The notes under the pieces were generated by a model. It was given only the letters and a program-made list of their open reading frames with translations. It did not search any database and was not told the DNA's origin. A stretch of 25,975 nucleotides of DNA, from IMG/VR virus record IMGVR_UViG_3300049456_000180, positions 1 to 25,975 of that record; one strand, given 5' to 3'. Origin of the DNA: a virus. Below, piece by piece: positions 1 to 7,486 of this stretch. Both the position numbers and the translations under genes were made by a program. Within the stretch, counting starts at the first letter, position 1, and every line of letters starts with the position of its first letter.

Positions 1-111
1 TTCGTCGCAGAAACCAATACCGAGCCAAAACCCTTCGTGTGGACCGCCGATCCCGACAAAATCATCGCCGCCGTCAAACGCGGGCATCAAGTGTTAGATT
101 CGATCCACTAG
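1..111 (+). mobile_element. IS630-family transposase, C-terminal fragment (5' end outside window)
   Basis: Frame 1 is open from the window edge to a TAG at 109-111 and encodes 36 residues. The segment PFVWTADPDKIIAAVKRGHQ resembles the C-terminus of IS630/Tc1-mariner-type DDE transposases, which typically end with a 'PF-W-T' motif and a short basic helix. The catalytic domain and left inverted repeat lie outside the window, so whether the element is intact cannot be judged. The stop is only 60 bp from the terminase start, so the right end of the element must lie in that gap. IS630 elements usually insert at TA dinucleotides, and a TA at 112-113 follows the stop directly. Family assignment rests on motif recognition from a short fragment. 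Confidence 0.7.
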
Positions 112-194
112 TAGCAGAAGAAGTCACGATTATTGATCGTGAAATACGTGATGTGCTGATGGAATCGGCAAATGACATCGCTAGCGCTAGCTGA
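111..194 (+). pseudogene. Possible 3' remnant of the gene upstream of terminase (small terminase position)
   Basis: A reading frame through 111-194 ends in TGA at 192-194 and overlaps the terminase start by 23 bp, the overlap expected between co-transcribed phage genes. It reads VAEEVTIIDREIRDVLMESA followed by NDIASAS. Going leftward the frame runs into the transposase fragment. My inference is that this is the tail of the gene preceding the large terminase, often the small terminase subunit, cut off by the IS630 insertion. I do not recognise the residues as a specific small-terminase family, and the frame could be open by chance. Confidence 0.3.
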
Positions 195-1941
195 AGTTCG
201 CCGGCGCGCGCTGGCATCGCTTATCCCTCCGCCACGGCTCCGTCTTTCGGAGTGGATTGAGTCAAACCTGAGGATCCCGGAAGACGTGTCCGCACTGCCT
301 GGCGCTGTGCGGCTGTGGCCGTATCAGCGCGAAATTGCGGATGCGATCGGTGATGTCACCTTGCCCCGTGTCACGCTTGTTAAACCCGTGCGCGTCGGCT
401 TCTCGACCCTTCTGACCGCCGTTGTTGGTAGCTTCGTAGCGAATGATCCCGCGCCAATCCTTTGTCTCCTGCCTACAGAGGCGGATTGCCGGGGATATAT
501 GGTCGATGACATAGAACCAATTTTTGACGCATCCCCCGAGCTGAGGGGGCTCCTTTCGGTCGATACGGCCGAGGGTGCGAGAAACACGCTTGTGCATCGT
601 CGTTTTCGGGGCGGCTCCCTCAAGGTGATCGCCGCCAAGGCGCCCAGAAATTTGCGCCGCCATAATGTTCGCGTGCTGCTCATCGACGAAGCGGACGCCA
701 TGGAGGTCACGTCCGAAGGGTCGCCGATAAAACTGGCCGAAAAGCGTACCATGAGCTTCCCGGACCGTAAGATCGTCCTGGGATCGACGCCCTTGCACGA
801 AGAGACAAGTCACGTCCTGCGGGCCTATGCAGACAGCGATCAGCGCGTCTTCGAACTCCCTTGTCCAGAGTGCGGAACATTTACGGAAATTCTGTGGTCA
901 CACATCGAATGGGAATCTGCCGCCCCGGAAACCGCTGCGTTCCGTTGCCCTCACTGCGAGCACCTGATTCCTGAGCGCCACAAGGCCCAAATGGTCACTG
1001 AGGGGCGCTGGCGGCCGATGAGACCCGAAGTAAAGGGGCATGCAGGCTTCCGTTTGAACGCGCTGGTGAGCTTACTGGTGAACGCGTCGTGGGCGAAATT
1101 GGCGGCCGAGTTCCTCAGCGCGAAAGATGACCCCGACCAGCTTCAAACGTTTGTCAACACGATCCTGGCGCAAGGCTGGCGGGACGCGGCCGAAGAACTC
1201 GACGAATCCGAATTGCAAAAACGCAGCGAACCATGGGGCTTGGAGACAATTCCCGAATGGGTTCTGGTCATCACCTGCGGCGTAGACGTCCAGGATGACC
1301 GCTTGGAGGTATCAGTAGTCGGATGGTCGCGCACAGAGTGCTTCGTGCTCGGGCACGTCGTGATATGGGGCACGCCAGACGATGAAACAACATGGCTGGA
1401 ATTGGATGAGTTGCTCCGTACACGGTGGAAGCATCCTCACGGCGGTAACTTGAAAGTTGACGCGGCCATGGTCGATTCCGGCGACGGCGATTGGACGGAG
1501 AAGGTCTATAGTTATTGCTTTGCCCGTGGCGGCCGCCGCATCTTTGCGTGCAAGGGCGCCGCCGGCAATCGACCGTTCATTCAGGCGAGCAAGGCCAAAA
1601 ACGGACGCCTATTTATCATCGGGGTGGATGTGATTAAAACTACCGTCATGAACCGGCTTGCACTTAAACGGTCAATCCGATTTTCCAACTCACTCCAGCC
1701 TGTTTATTTCGAACAGCTCGCGAGCGAGCGGAAGGTTCTGCGATACGTGCGCGGGCAACCGGTGAAACGCTTTGAACGTAAGCCCGGCGCGCGGGCGGAG
1801 ACACTAGATTGCCTCGTTTATGCGACTGCTGCGCGCCAAGCTGTTAATGTGAATTTGGACCATCGGGAGGGCGAACTCCGGTGCACCATGTTGCCGCCGG
1901 CACCGTCTGTGATTCGGTCGAAATGGCTCGAGGGCGGCTAA
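172..1941 (+). CDS. Phage terminase large subunit, GpA family
   Basis: The 589-residue protein matches the lambda gpA type of large terminase, the motor that drives DNA into the prohead and cuts it. The ATPase domain occupies roughly residues 50-220. KPVRVGFST at 71-79 fits the divergent Walker A of this family, and RVLLIDEAD at 167-175 is the Walker B with catalytic Glu. A CPEC...CPHC zinc-ribbon pair at about 231-262 separates the ATPase from the nuclease part, where GVDVQDDRLEVSVVGW begins the RNase H-like fold. Length is close to the family norm of about 600. The start at 172 has no strong ribosome-binding site and overlaps the frame ending at 194, so translational coupling to a lost upstream gene is plausible. 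It heads the head-morphogenesis genes but is separated from the portal by a reverse-oriented pair and two other genes. Confidence 0.93.
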   Translation: MTSLALAEVRRRALASLIPPPRLRLSEWIESNLRIPEDVSALPGAVRLWPYQREIADAIGDVTLPRVTLVKPVRVGFSTLLTAVVGSFVANDPAPILCLLPTEADCRGYMVDDIEPIFDASPELRGLLSVDTAEGARNTLVHRRFRGGSLKVIAAKAPRNLRRHNVRVLLIDEADAMEVTSEGSPIKLAEKRTMSFPDRKIVLGSTPLHEETSHVLRAYADSDQRVFELPCPECGTFTEILWSHIEWESAAPETAAFRCPHCEHLIPERHKAQMVTEGRWRPMRPEVKGHAGFRLNALVSLLVNASWAKLAAEFLSAKDDPDQLQTFVNTILAQGWRDAAEELDESELQKRSEPWGLETIPEWVLVITCGVDVQDDRLEVSVVGWSRTECFVLGHVVIWGTPDDETTWLELDELLRTRWKHPHGGNLKVDAAMVDSGDGDWTEKVYSYCFARGGRRIFACKGAAGNRPFIQASKAKNGRLFIIGVDVIKTTVMNRLALKRSIRFSNSLQPVYFEQLASERKVLRYVRGQPVKRFERKPGARAETLDCLVYATAARQAVNVNLDHREGELRCTMLPPAPSVIRSKWLEGG

Positions 1942-1942
1942 T

Positions 1943-2233
1943 TCACGTATTATCCAAAAGCCACAGCGGCAGGGTTTCACCGGCGACGGCCTCCTTATCC
2001 TTTTCAACGCCCTTGACGATCCATTCCCAAAAATCATCTGCTGCCTCTGTCGCAGCCAAATTACTGGGGATACGCCCGGCGAACCTCACAGCATCTCCCA
2101 TAAAGTTTTTGGCACCCACTCCAGATTGGAGACTGTTATCCTTGATCTCGCGTCGCGATGTCACTCGGATCGAATCCGCCAAAATGGCGGTTTGAACGAT
2201 CCACAAGAATTCTTCCTGTTTGGTAATGCTCAT
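1943..2233 (-). CDS. Hypothetical protein, coupled to ribbon-helix-helix gene
   Basis: A 96-residue protein starting MSITKQEEFLWIVQTAILAD. The ATG overlaps the stop of the preceding minus-strand gene as ATGA (2230-2233), a hallmark of translational coupling, so the two are almost certainly one operon. The N-terminal 20 residues look like an amphipathic helix; the C-terminal half is acidic and Trp-rich (DDFWEWIVKGVEKD). No signal peptide or membrane segment is visible. I do not recognise the family. Its stop lies one base past the terminase stop, so the operon converges on the terminase. Pairing with a small DNA-binding protein would fit a toxin-antitoxin or regulator-cofactor unit, but toxin activity is not shown by the sequence. 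Confidence 0.65.
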   Translation of the reverse strand: MSITKQEEFLWIVQTAILADSIRVTSRREIKDNSLQSGVGAKNFMGDAVRFAGRIPSNLAATEAADDFWEWIVKGVEKDKEAVAGETLPLWLLDNT

Positions 2234-2460
2234 CGCTTCACCTTTGGCTTTCTGCCTCTGGGTTTAACGTCAGGCTCGGCGTTGAACGCCTTCAAAGGCC
2301 CTTTTTCAGACGAAGCGTTCAGCCCGCGCGCAATGAGCTCTCGGATTGCTGCAGATTCGGTCGTGAACCGCTCCCGAAACCGGAAGTCCTCAATTTTTTG
2401 AGCCAACACAGCATCAAACTGAATGAGGCGTTTTTCCGTTAGGAGCTTCGGCTTCGGCAT
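2230..2460 (-). CDS. Ribbon-helix-helix-like DNA-binding protein
   Basis: A 76-residue protein. The ATG at 2460 is chosen over a start 39 bases upstream because AGGA sits about six bases before it. LTEKRLIQFDAVLAQKIEDF followed by RFRERFTTESAAIRELIARG fits a ribbon-helix-helix (Arc/CopG type) fold: a short beta strand with alternating polar residues, then two helices with the TESAAIRELI signature. The C-terminal 25 residues are basic (KPRGRKPKVKR) and probably disordered. Such proteins bind operators as dimers and often repress their own operon. It is coupled to the downstream hypothetical gene and reads opposite to the surrounding capsid genes, which suggests a repressor- or antitoxin-like role within the island. 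Confidence 0.72.
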   Translation of the reverse strand: MPKPKLLTEKRLIQFDAVLAQKIEDFRFRERFTTESAAIRELIARGLNASSEKGPLKAFNAEPDVKPRGRKPKVKR

Positions 2461-2499
2461 ATCAGTCCTATAACCCTGGGCAGAGATATGGACAATCAA

Positions 2500-2566
2500 A
2501 GAATACCACTATAACTTATATCAGTATATGCGGCCTGAGCGAGCGCTGATGACGCTCCCTCAGGCC
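2500..2566. promoter_or_regulatory. Divergent control region with strong hairpin
   Basis: Between the ribbon-helix-helix gene (minus) and the acidic repeat protein (plus) lies an AT-rich stretch (2500-2530) with -10-like TATAAC and TTATAT hexamers, standing out in GC-rich surroundings. It is followed by a near-perfect inverted repeat: GGCCTGAG-C-GAGCG at 2532-2545 and CGCTC-C-CTCAGGCC at 2553-2566, 13 paired bases with one C/C mismatch and a 7-base loop. The hairpin would lie in the 5' leader of the acidic protein mRNA, 16 bases before its GGAGG. Promoter assignment is inference; the repeat is seen directly. Confidence 0.45.
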
Positions 2567-2594
2567 TAACCCACGCCGAATCGGAGGTAAGTCG

Positions 2595-3341
2595 ATGACG
2601 ACGCAAGCTAATGCACGTTCTATCACACCATTGTTGCCCCGCGCGCTGCCCAAGACCGTGGTGAAGAAAGTCCATGCCGCTATCGAAAGCCATCTTGCGG
2701 CCGTCGAGGCGCTGACAACCTTTCTCGACGAAGCCGAAGGCGACGCCGATTTCGAACCAAACCTTGGCGCCGCCGAGGCCGGGGGCGAGTATGATTCGCA
2801 GGCGCGCGCGTGGGCCCATCCGCGTACTGCCCGGCAGGATTTCGAAGATGAACACGATGGGCGCGAGGATGGCGGCGACGATGAACCGTCAGAAGACCCG
2901 GAGCCGGAGTTGGGGTGGACGGCGGACGTAGACCAGGCGCGGGCGTCACGAGGCCTCACAACCGCTGGCTTGCACCACCACGGCGAAGCCGAGCACGACG
3001 GCGGCGAACCTTCCCTTGGCTCAGTCGGCTCCGGCAATCCTGGCACGCCGCAAGAATTTTGGGCGGCCGGCGCGCGCGGTGACCTTGAGGACGAGCACGA
3101 CGGGCGCGAGCCCGACGTGGAAGATGAGGCTTTGCTTGGATGGACGGGGATAACCGATCAGACGCGCTTAGGCGCTCAATGCCGCTTCTCGTTTGCCACA
3201 GACGGGGAAGGTCCTGACGTTGATCAGGAGCCGTCGCTGGGCTCCTGCAGCGCCATGACGAATCAAAACCACTGGGCTCTGGGCAGCACGCGCGATCTCG
3301 AAGATGAGCATGATGGGGGTGAGCCCGAAGAAATGATCTAA
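2595..3341 (+). CDS. Acidic repeat-containing hypothetical protein
   Basis: A 248-residue protein with a clear GGAGG eight to nine bases before ATG 2595. Residues 1-45 predict a helical region (VVKKVHAAIESHLAAVEALTTFL). The rest is low-complexity, acidic and built of loose repeats: EDEHDGRE-type units near 82-91, 131-138, 163-174 and 234-245, alternating with ELGWT / EPSLGS / LLGWTG units near 103, 138, 178 and 212. Proteins of this kind are frequent in alphaproteobacterial genomes, often in mobile regions, with no assigned function that I know. It sits between terminase and portal and reads with them. The many Asp/Glu/His residues could bind divalent metal, but that is speculative. Confidence 0.75.
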   Translation: MTTQANARSITPLLPRALPKTVVKKVHAAIESHLAAVEALTTFLDEAEGDADFEPNLGAAEAGGEYDSQARAWAHPRTARQDFEDEHDGREDGGDDEPSEDPEPELGWTADVDQARASRGLTTAGLHHHGEAEHDGGEPSLGSVGSGNPGTPQEFWAAGARGDLEDEHDGREPDVEDEALLGWTGITDQTRLGAQCRFSFATDGEGPDVDQEPSLGSCSAMTNQNHWALGSTRDLEDEHDGGEPEEMI

Positions 3342-3363
3342 CGCGTTGCCGCAAGTCACCAAT

Positions 3364-3409
3364 CTCACATGAGTCTCGCATGTTGACTTTGCAGCGAGAC
3401 TCATGTGAG
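3364..3409. promoter_or_regulatory. Perfect 16-bp inverted repeat overlapping a ribosome-binding site
   Basis: CTCACATGAGTCTCGC at 3364-3379 is matched exactly by its reverse complement at 3394-3409, with a 14-base spacer containing TTGAC. Each arm holds a smaller palindrome, CTCA-NN-TGAG (3364-3373 and 3400-3409), so the element also reads as two operator sites 36 bp centre to centre. The right arm covers the GTGAGG that serves as ribosome-binding site for the regulator starting at 3420. It could be an operator bound by that regulator, an mRNA hairpin limiting its translation, or both. Confidence 0.7.
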
Positions 3410-3419
3410 GCTCGTCACC

Positions 3420-4049
3420 ATGGAGCGAATCGACTTAGACGAACCATGGTTTACACAGGCGCAAGTTCTAGACGCCGTGCCTGCGCTCACGCCGAAAACG
3501 CTCCAAAATTGGGCGTCACGCGGGATCCTTGATCTGCACGAGCCCAATCCTGGAAGACAGGCAAAGCGCCTCTATACGGGAATTGGCGTCATCATGTTGG
3601 CCTTCATGGCGCGCGTCACGGCACTGGGCATCGGTCCCAGCGCTGCGCGCGATATGGCTGAGACGGTTGCCAAGCACGCGGCGGATATTCATCGCGCCTA
3701 TCCGGTCTCCGAGGAAAACGGTCGCTTGCAGTGGACGATCGCGGGTAGCCATTACGAGCTGTATCACCGTGGATACATCATCAAGCACAAGGACCAGCAC
3801 AGGATTATCATCCAGATGGAGGGCTTAGGGATTCTCCGCACGCAATTCCCGCATGTCTATCTCACCGTCGAAATCGATTTCCTGGTTCTCTCCGTCCTCA
3901 ACGAGATTTATCGCGTCGCAGCGGGCCAAAAGGCCAGCCGAAAACTGAAAGTCTCAGCCCCAACTGCCGCCGATGCACGCGAGCTACGAAAGCTTGCAAA
4001 GTTTTTCCGCGACTTCTCTCAGCCGCAGGAGGCTGACGATGAAAGTTGA
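3420..4049 (+). CDS. MerR-like helix-turn-helix regulator
   Basis: A 209-residue protein from ATG 3420, chosen because GAGG lies nine bases upstream; a GTG at 3405 is in frame but inside the inverted repeat. The N-terminus (WFTQAQVLDAVPALTPKTLQ, then NWASRGILDLHEPNPGRQ) fits a winged helix-turn-helix of the MerR superfamily at residues 10-45, followed by LYTGIGVIMLAFMARVTALG, resembling the helix after the wing. The C-terminal two thirds is unassigned. No Cys cluster suggests metal sensing. The gene overlaps the portal start by 11 bp, so it is translated with the capsid genes and may control them. The inverted repeat just upstream is a natural candidate for its own operator. Confidence 0.75.
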   Translation: MERIDLDEPWFTQAQVLDAVPALTPKTLQNWASRGILDLHEPNPGRQAKRLYTGIGVIMLAFMARVTALGIGPSAARDMAETVAKHAADIHRAYPVSEENGRLQWTIAGSHYELYHRGYIIKHKDQHRIIIQMEGLGILRTQFPHVYLTVEIDFLVLSVLNEIYRVAAGQKASRKLKVSAPTAADARELRKLAKFFRDFSQPQEADDES

Positions 4050-5475
4050 CCAAATGGTTCGCGCTCTCACGAGAGTGTTTCAGTCCAAACATACCCGGCG
4101 CTTCGATGGCGCGGCCGGCGGCCGGCGCTGGTCGAGCAACCCAACCTTTCACGACATCAATGCCGAAATTCTCACAGCAGCAATGCCCGTTCGCCGGCGC
4201 GCGGCCTACTACGCGAGGAACAATGCATGGGCTACCAATGGCGTGAGTTCGCTCGTGGCCAACCTAGTCGGCGCCGGGATAAGGCCGGCATCGCAACACC
4301 CGGACCCGAAAGTACGCGCCCTGATCGCGAAGGCTTGGGCGAGGTGGTGCCGATCAGCTGACGCTGACGGACTTACGGATTTCTACGGGCTCCAGGCATG
4401 CGCCGTTCGCCAAATGATAGAGGGCGGAGAATGCTTCAGTCGATTTGAAACTGAAAGCACCTCCCTCAAAGTGCGGCTGCTCGACCCAGATATGGTGGAT
4501 TTGGCGATCACCCGTGAATTAGATGGCAATCGTCGGATTGTAGGGGGCGTCGAGTTCGATGCCCAGGGGAGGCGAACGGCGTACTGGGTTTCTCCCAAAA
4601 GGCCGGGCCAGCTTTTTACAATCACTATGCCGCCAATCCGCATTCCCGCTGCGGACATGACACATCTCTTCGCGCCGCTCGCGCCTGGCCAGGTGCGCGG
4701 GGTGTCGTGGCTGGCGCCCATTCTGCTACGCCTCCATGAAATTGATCAGTACGAAGATGCTCAGTTGGTGCGGCAAAAGGTGTCGGCTATGTTCGCTGGA
4801 TTTATTACGGACCAGCAAGGCGGTGCATCGGCGACGTTCGAAGGCCAACAAACAGGGAGTGTTCTCGAAAGCGGAATTGAGCCCGGCATGCTCAAGGTAT
4901 TGCCACAAGGCCTCGATATCAAATTTAGTGATCCCGCATCCGTCGGGGACACTGTCGAATTTCTTCGGTTGCAATTGCGCAGCGTCGCTGCTGGGCTTGG
5001 AGTGCCGGATCATTTGCTCACCGGTGATCTATCACAGGTGAATTACAGTTCAATCCGAGCAGGCCTCGTCGAATTCCGCCGGCGCATCGAGTTGCTGCAG
5101 TACAGCGTCATCATTCATCAATTCTGCATGCCGATCTGGCGACGTTTCATTATTGGAGTGGTGCTCTCTGGAGCGATCGATGCGCCGGACTTTGAAAGCA
5201 GTCCGGACGATTATCTTGCCGTCGAATGGTATCCGCCAACTCAAGAATGGGTCGATCCGTTCAAAGACGCACAGGCTGAAGCTCTCGCAGTCGCCAACGG
5301 CTTCAAATCACGCCGTCAAGTCGTGATGGAGCGCGGATATGACATCGAAACGCTCGACGAAGAAATAGCCGCTGACCACGCGCGCGAAAAGAAACTCGGG
5401 CTTGATCTTAGCGCCGGCCTGCGCCCGCCATCCGGCGTACCACCACAGGAGAATGCTAATGCCCCAAACTCTTGA
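4039..5475 (+). CDS. Phage portal protein, lambda family
   Basis: 478 residues from ATG 4039, which has a textbook AGGAGG six bases upstream (4027-4032). The body matches lambda gpB-type portals, the dodecameric ring at the unique vertex through which DNA enters and leaves the head. Family-like segments include MPVRRRAAYYARNNAWATNG near the N-terminus, then GGECFSRFE, VSWLAPILLRLHEIDQYEDA and LLTGDLSQVNYSSIRAGLVE, the last being the characteristic 'NYSS-R' signature. Length is normal for the family. It overlaps both neighbours, the regulator by 11 bp and the protease-capsid fusion by 17 bp, so the head genes form one tightly packed operon. Confidence 0.93.
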   Translation: MKVDQMVRALTRVFQSKHTRRFDGAAGGRRWSSNPTFHDINAEILTAAMPVRRRAAYYARNNAWATNGVSSLVANLVGAGIRPASQHPDPKVRALIAKAWARWCRSADADGLTDFYGLQACAVRQMIEGGECFSRFETESTSLKVRLLDPDMVDLAITRELDGNRRIVGGVEFDAQGRRTAYWVSPKRPGQLFTITMPPIRIPAADMTHLFAPLAPGQVRGVSWLAPILLRLHEIDQYEDAQLVRQKVSAMFAGFITDQQGGASATFEGQQTGSVLESGIEPGMLKVLPQGLDIKFSDPASVGDTVEFLRLQLRSVAAGLGVPDHLLTGDLSQVNYSSIRAGLVEFRRRIELLQYSVIIHQFCMPIWRRFIIGVVLSGAIDAPDFESSPDDYLAVEWYPPTQEWVDPFKDAQAEALAVANGFKSRRQVVMERGYDIETLDEEIAADHAREKKLGLDLSAGLRPPSGVPPQENANAPNS

Positions 5476-7264
5476 GCTTCTATTGCGCCGTGCTTCGCTG
5501 GCGCCCACGTCCATTGACGAGAAGGCCCGAACGGCCAGCGTCGTATGGTCAACGGGCGCACCGGTTCAACGGCGCGATTACGAAGGGCCATTCCTGGAAT
5601 CGCTATCGCTCAATCCAAACCACGTGCGGATGAACAAACTGGTTGGAGCATCTGTTCTCAATAGTCACAAACAGGGCGATCTCAGCAACGTGCTTGGTGT
5701 CGTGACCGATGCCGGGACTGATGGTGGCGGCGGATGGGCGAACATTAAGTTCTCTTCTCGCGCTGAAATTGATCCGATTTGGCAGGACGTTCGCGATGGA
5801 ATCATTCGATCCGTCAGCGTCGGATACAGTGTCTCCAAATGGGAAGACGCGAAGGATCCCGTTACCGGGTTACGTAAACGCACTGCGGTGGATTGGACAC
5901 CGCAAGAGATTTCACTTGTCGCTCTGCCGGCAGATTCCGGCGCAACCATAAGGAGTAAACTTGTGCAAGAAGATGAGATTTTGGCCCAGCTAGCACCAGT
6001 GGTGGAATCAAGGGCGGAGACAAACAAGAAAATTCGAAACATCGCGACTATCGCCAGCCTGGATACGCAATTTGCAGATGGTCTCATCGACAGGGGCGCC
6101 ACCATCGATCAGGCTCGCGCGGCGGCATTCGAGGAAATGGGGAGGCGTTCTGGCGGGCCAATCCATAGCCAGCGCCTCGAAATCCACGATAGCCATGACG
6201 ATCCCGCGAAACGGGTCGAGCGCATGGCCGAGGCCCTGACATGCCGACTTCACCCAACGCAAAAGCCGAGCGAGGCGGCTAAGCAGTACATGCATCGCCG
6301 AGTACTTGAGATGGCATCCGAACTTCTCGAGGTGAGAGGCGAGCGCGGGGTCTCTCTCATGTCGCCAGACACAATACTCGCGCGTGCAAACACCACATCG
6401 GATTTTCCCACGCTTCTCCAATCGACCGGAAATCGCGTGCTCATGGCCGCATTTCAAGCTGCTCCTAATCCGCTGAAAACGTTGGCTCGCCAAGCGCTGA
6501 TCAACGACTTCCGGCCGAAAACAGCGGTGAAACTTGGACCGATGGGGAAACTGCCGAAGATCAATGAAAAAGGTGAAGTGAAAAGCACGAGCCGTACTGA
6601 AGCAAAAGAGGCCTACAGCCTTGCAACGTTCGCGGAGATTTTCTCGCTCAGCCGCCAGGCAATTATCAATGATGATTTGGGGGCCTTCAATGATTGGTCC
6701 GTCGCAATGGGGCGGGCGGCATCCGAAACTGAAGCTGATCAGCTTGTCCAGCTTCTCACCGCCAACAGCGGCGCTGGCGCCACGCTGGATGATGGGGCTG
6801 CGTTGTTTAATTCGGCACACGCCAATGTGGCCGGGTCTGGCGGCGTAATTTCCACTGCTACTTTGTCCGCCGGCAGGCAAGCAATGCGCGGCCAGACGCA
6901 AGTAGATGGCAAGACGCTCATCAACGCTACGCCGAAATATCTTCTGGTCAGCCCGGTTAAGGAAACGGAAGCGGAAAGCGTGCTCGCTCAGCTGTATCCG
7001 GCACAGGTGTCGAACGTAAACCCGTTCGCGAGCAACAGATATGAGTTGCTAGTTGAACCGCGCTTCGCGGGAAACAGCTGGTATCTCTTTGCTGATCCTG
7101 CGGTGCAGGCCGTGCTGGAATACGCATATCTCACCTCCGCCCAGGGACCGCAGATGGCCTCCAGGGCGGGCTGGGACGTTCTCGGTATGGAATTTCGTGT
7201 GACATTAGATTTTGGCGCCGGCGTGGTCGATCACCGTGGCGCATACCGCAATCCTGGTGCGTAA
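5459..7264 (+). CDS. Prohead protease / major capsid protein fusion
   Basis: A 601-residue protein from ATG 5459, preferred over ATG 5453 because AGGAG ends seven bases before it. Residues 1-190 form an HK97-type prohead serine protease: His at about 70 (VLNSHKQGDLSNVLG) and Ser at about 120 (GIIRSVSVGYSV) match the catalytic His and Ser of that family. Roughly 190-290 looks like a scaffold/linker. From about 310 on, SDFPTLLQSTGNRVLMAAFQ to the C-terminus resembles the major capsid protein of Mu-like and lambdoid relatives. Fused protease-capsid proteins are known in alphaproteobacterial prophages. The protease would mature the shell by cleaving the scaffold part. No separate capsid gene follows, supporting the fusion as the only shell protein. 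Confidence 0.9.
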   Translation: MPQTLELLLRRASLAPTSIDEKARTASVVWSTGAPVQRRDYEGPFLESLSLNPNHVRMNKLVGASVLNSHKQGDLSNVLGVVTDAGTDGGGGWANIKFSSRAEIDPIWQDVRDGIIRSVSVGYSVSKWEDAKDPVTGLRKRTAVDWTPQEISLVALPADSGATIRSKLVQEDEILAQLAPVVESRAETNKKIRNIATIASLDTQFADGLIDRGATIDQARAAAFEEMGRRSGGPIHSQRLEIHDSHDDPAKRVERMAEALTCRLHPTQKPSEAAKQYMHRRVLEMASELLEVRGERGVSLMSPDTILARANTTSDFPTLLQSTGNRVLMAAFQAAPNPLKTLARQALINDFRPKTAVKLGPMGKLPKINEKGEVKSTSRTEAKEAYSLATFAEIFSLSRQAIINDDLGAFNDWSVAMGRAASETEADQLVQLLTANSGAGATLDDGAALFNSAHANVAGSGGVISTATLSAGRQAMRGQTQVDGKTLINATPKYLLVSPVKETEAESVLAQLYPAQVSNVNPFASNRYELLVEPRFAGNSWYLFADPAVQAVLEYAYLTSAQGPQMASRAGWDVLGMEFRVTLDFGAGVVDHRGAYRNPGA

Positions 7265-7267
7265 TCC

Positions 7268-7483
7268 ATGGCGACGACTCTCTCCGATCTGCAGGGGTGG
7301 CGGGATGCGCTGTTTCAGGCGCGGATGAGCGGCGTTCAATCCGTTCATTATGGCGACCATCGCGTGGATTACAAATCTGACTCGGAAATGCGGAGCGCAA
7401 TCGCTGCAGCAGACGCGGAAATCGCAAAACTGCAGGGTACTCGCGTGAAGGAAGTCCGGCTCTCAACTTCGAAAGGACTATGA
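7268..7483 (+). CDS. gpW-like head-tail connector protein
   Basis: A 71-residue protein beginning MATTLSDLQGWRDALFQARM, with YGDHRVDYKSDSEMRSAIAA and a predicted second helix ADAEIAKLQG. Size, helix-hairpin-helix pattern and the 'L..WR.AL' plus 'Y.S..E...A' layout fit the lambda gpW family. In lambda gpW stabilises the filled head and is needed before the tail joins. It starts three bases after the capsid stop, in the same operon. It matters for interpreting the island because it is a joining protein although no tail genes are seen. The family call is from pattern recognition on a short sequence. Confidence 0.75.
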   Translation: MATTLSDLQGWRDALFQARMSGVQSVHYGDHRVDYKSDSEMRSAIAAADAEIAKLQGTRVKEVRLSTSKGL

Positions 7484-7486
7484 CTT

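Noticed and set aside
262-813. 183-codon minus-strand frame inside the terminase gene
   Set aside because: It lies entirely opposite conserved terminase ATPase motifs, so it is best explained as a shadow.
3364-3409. Intrinsic terminator between the acidic protein and regulator genes
   Set aside because: The hairpin is strong, but no T-tract follows on either strand, and the right arm overlaps the next gene's ribosome-binding site.
6008-6901. 297-codon minus-strand frame within the capsid fusion gene
   Set aside because: The plus strand encodes an obvious protease-capsid protein throughout; the antisense product has no recognisable domain and no ribosome-binding site.
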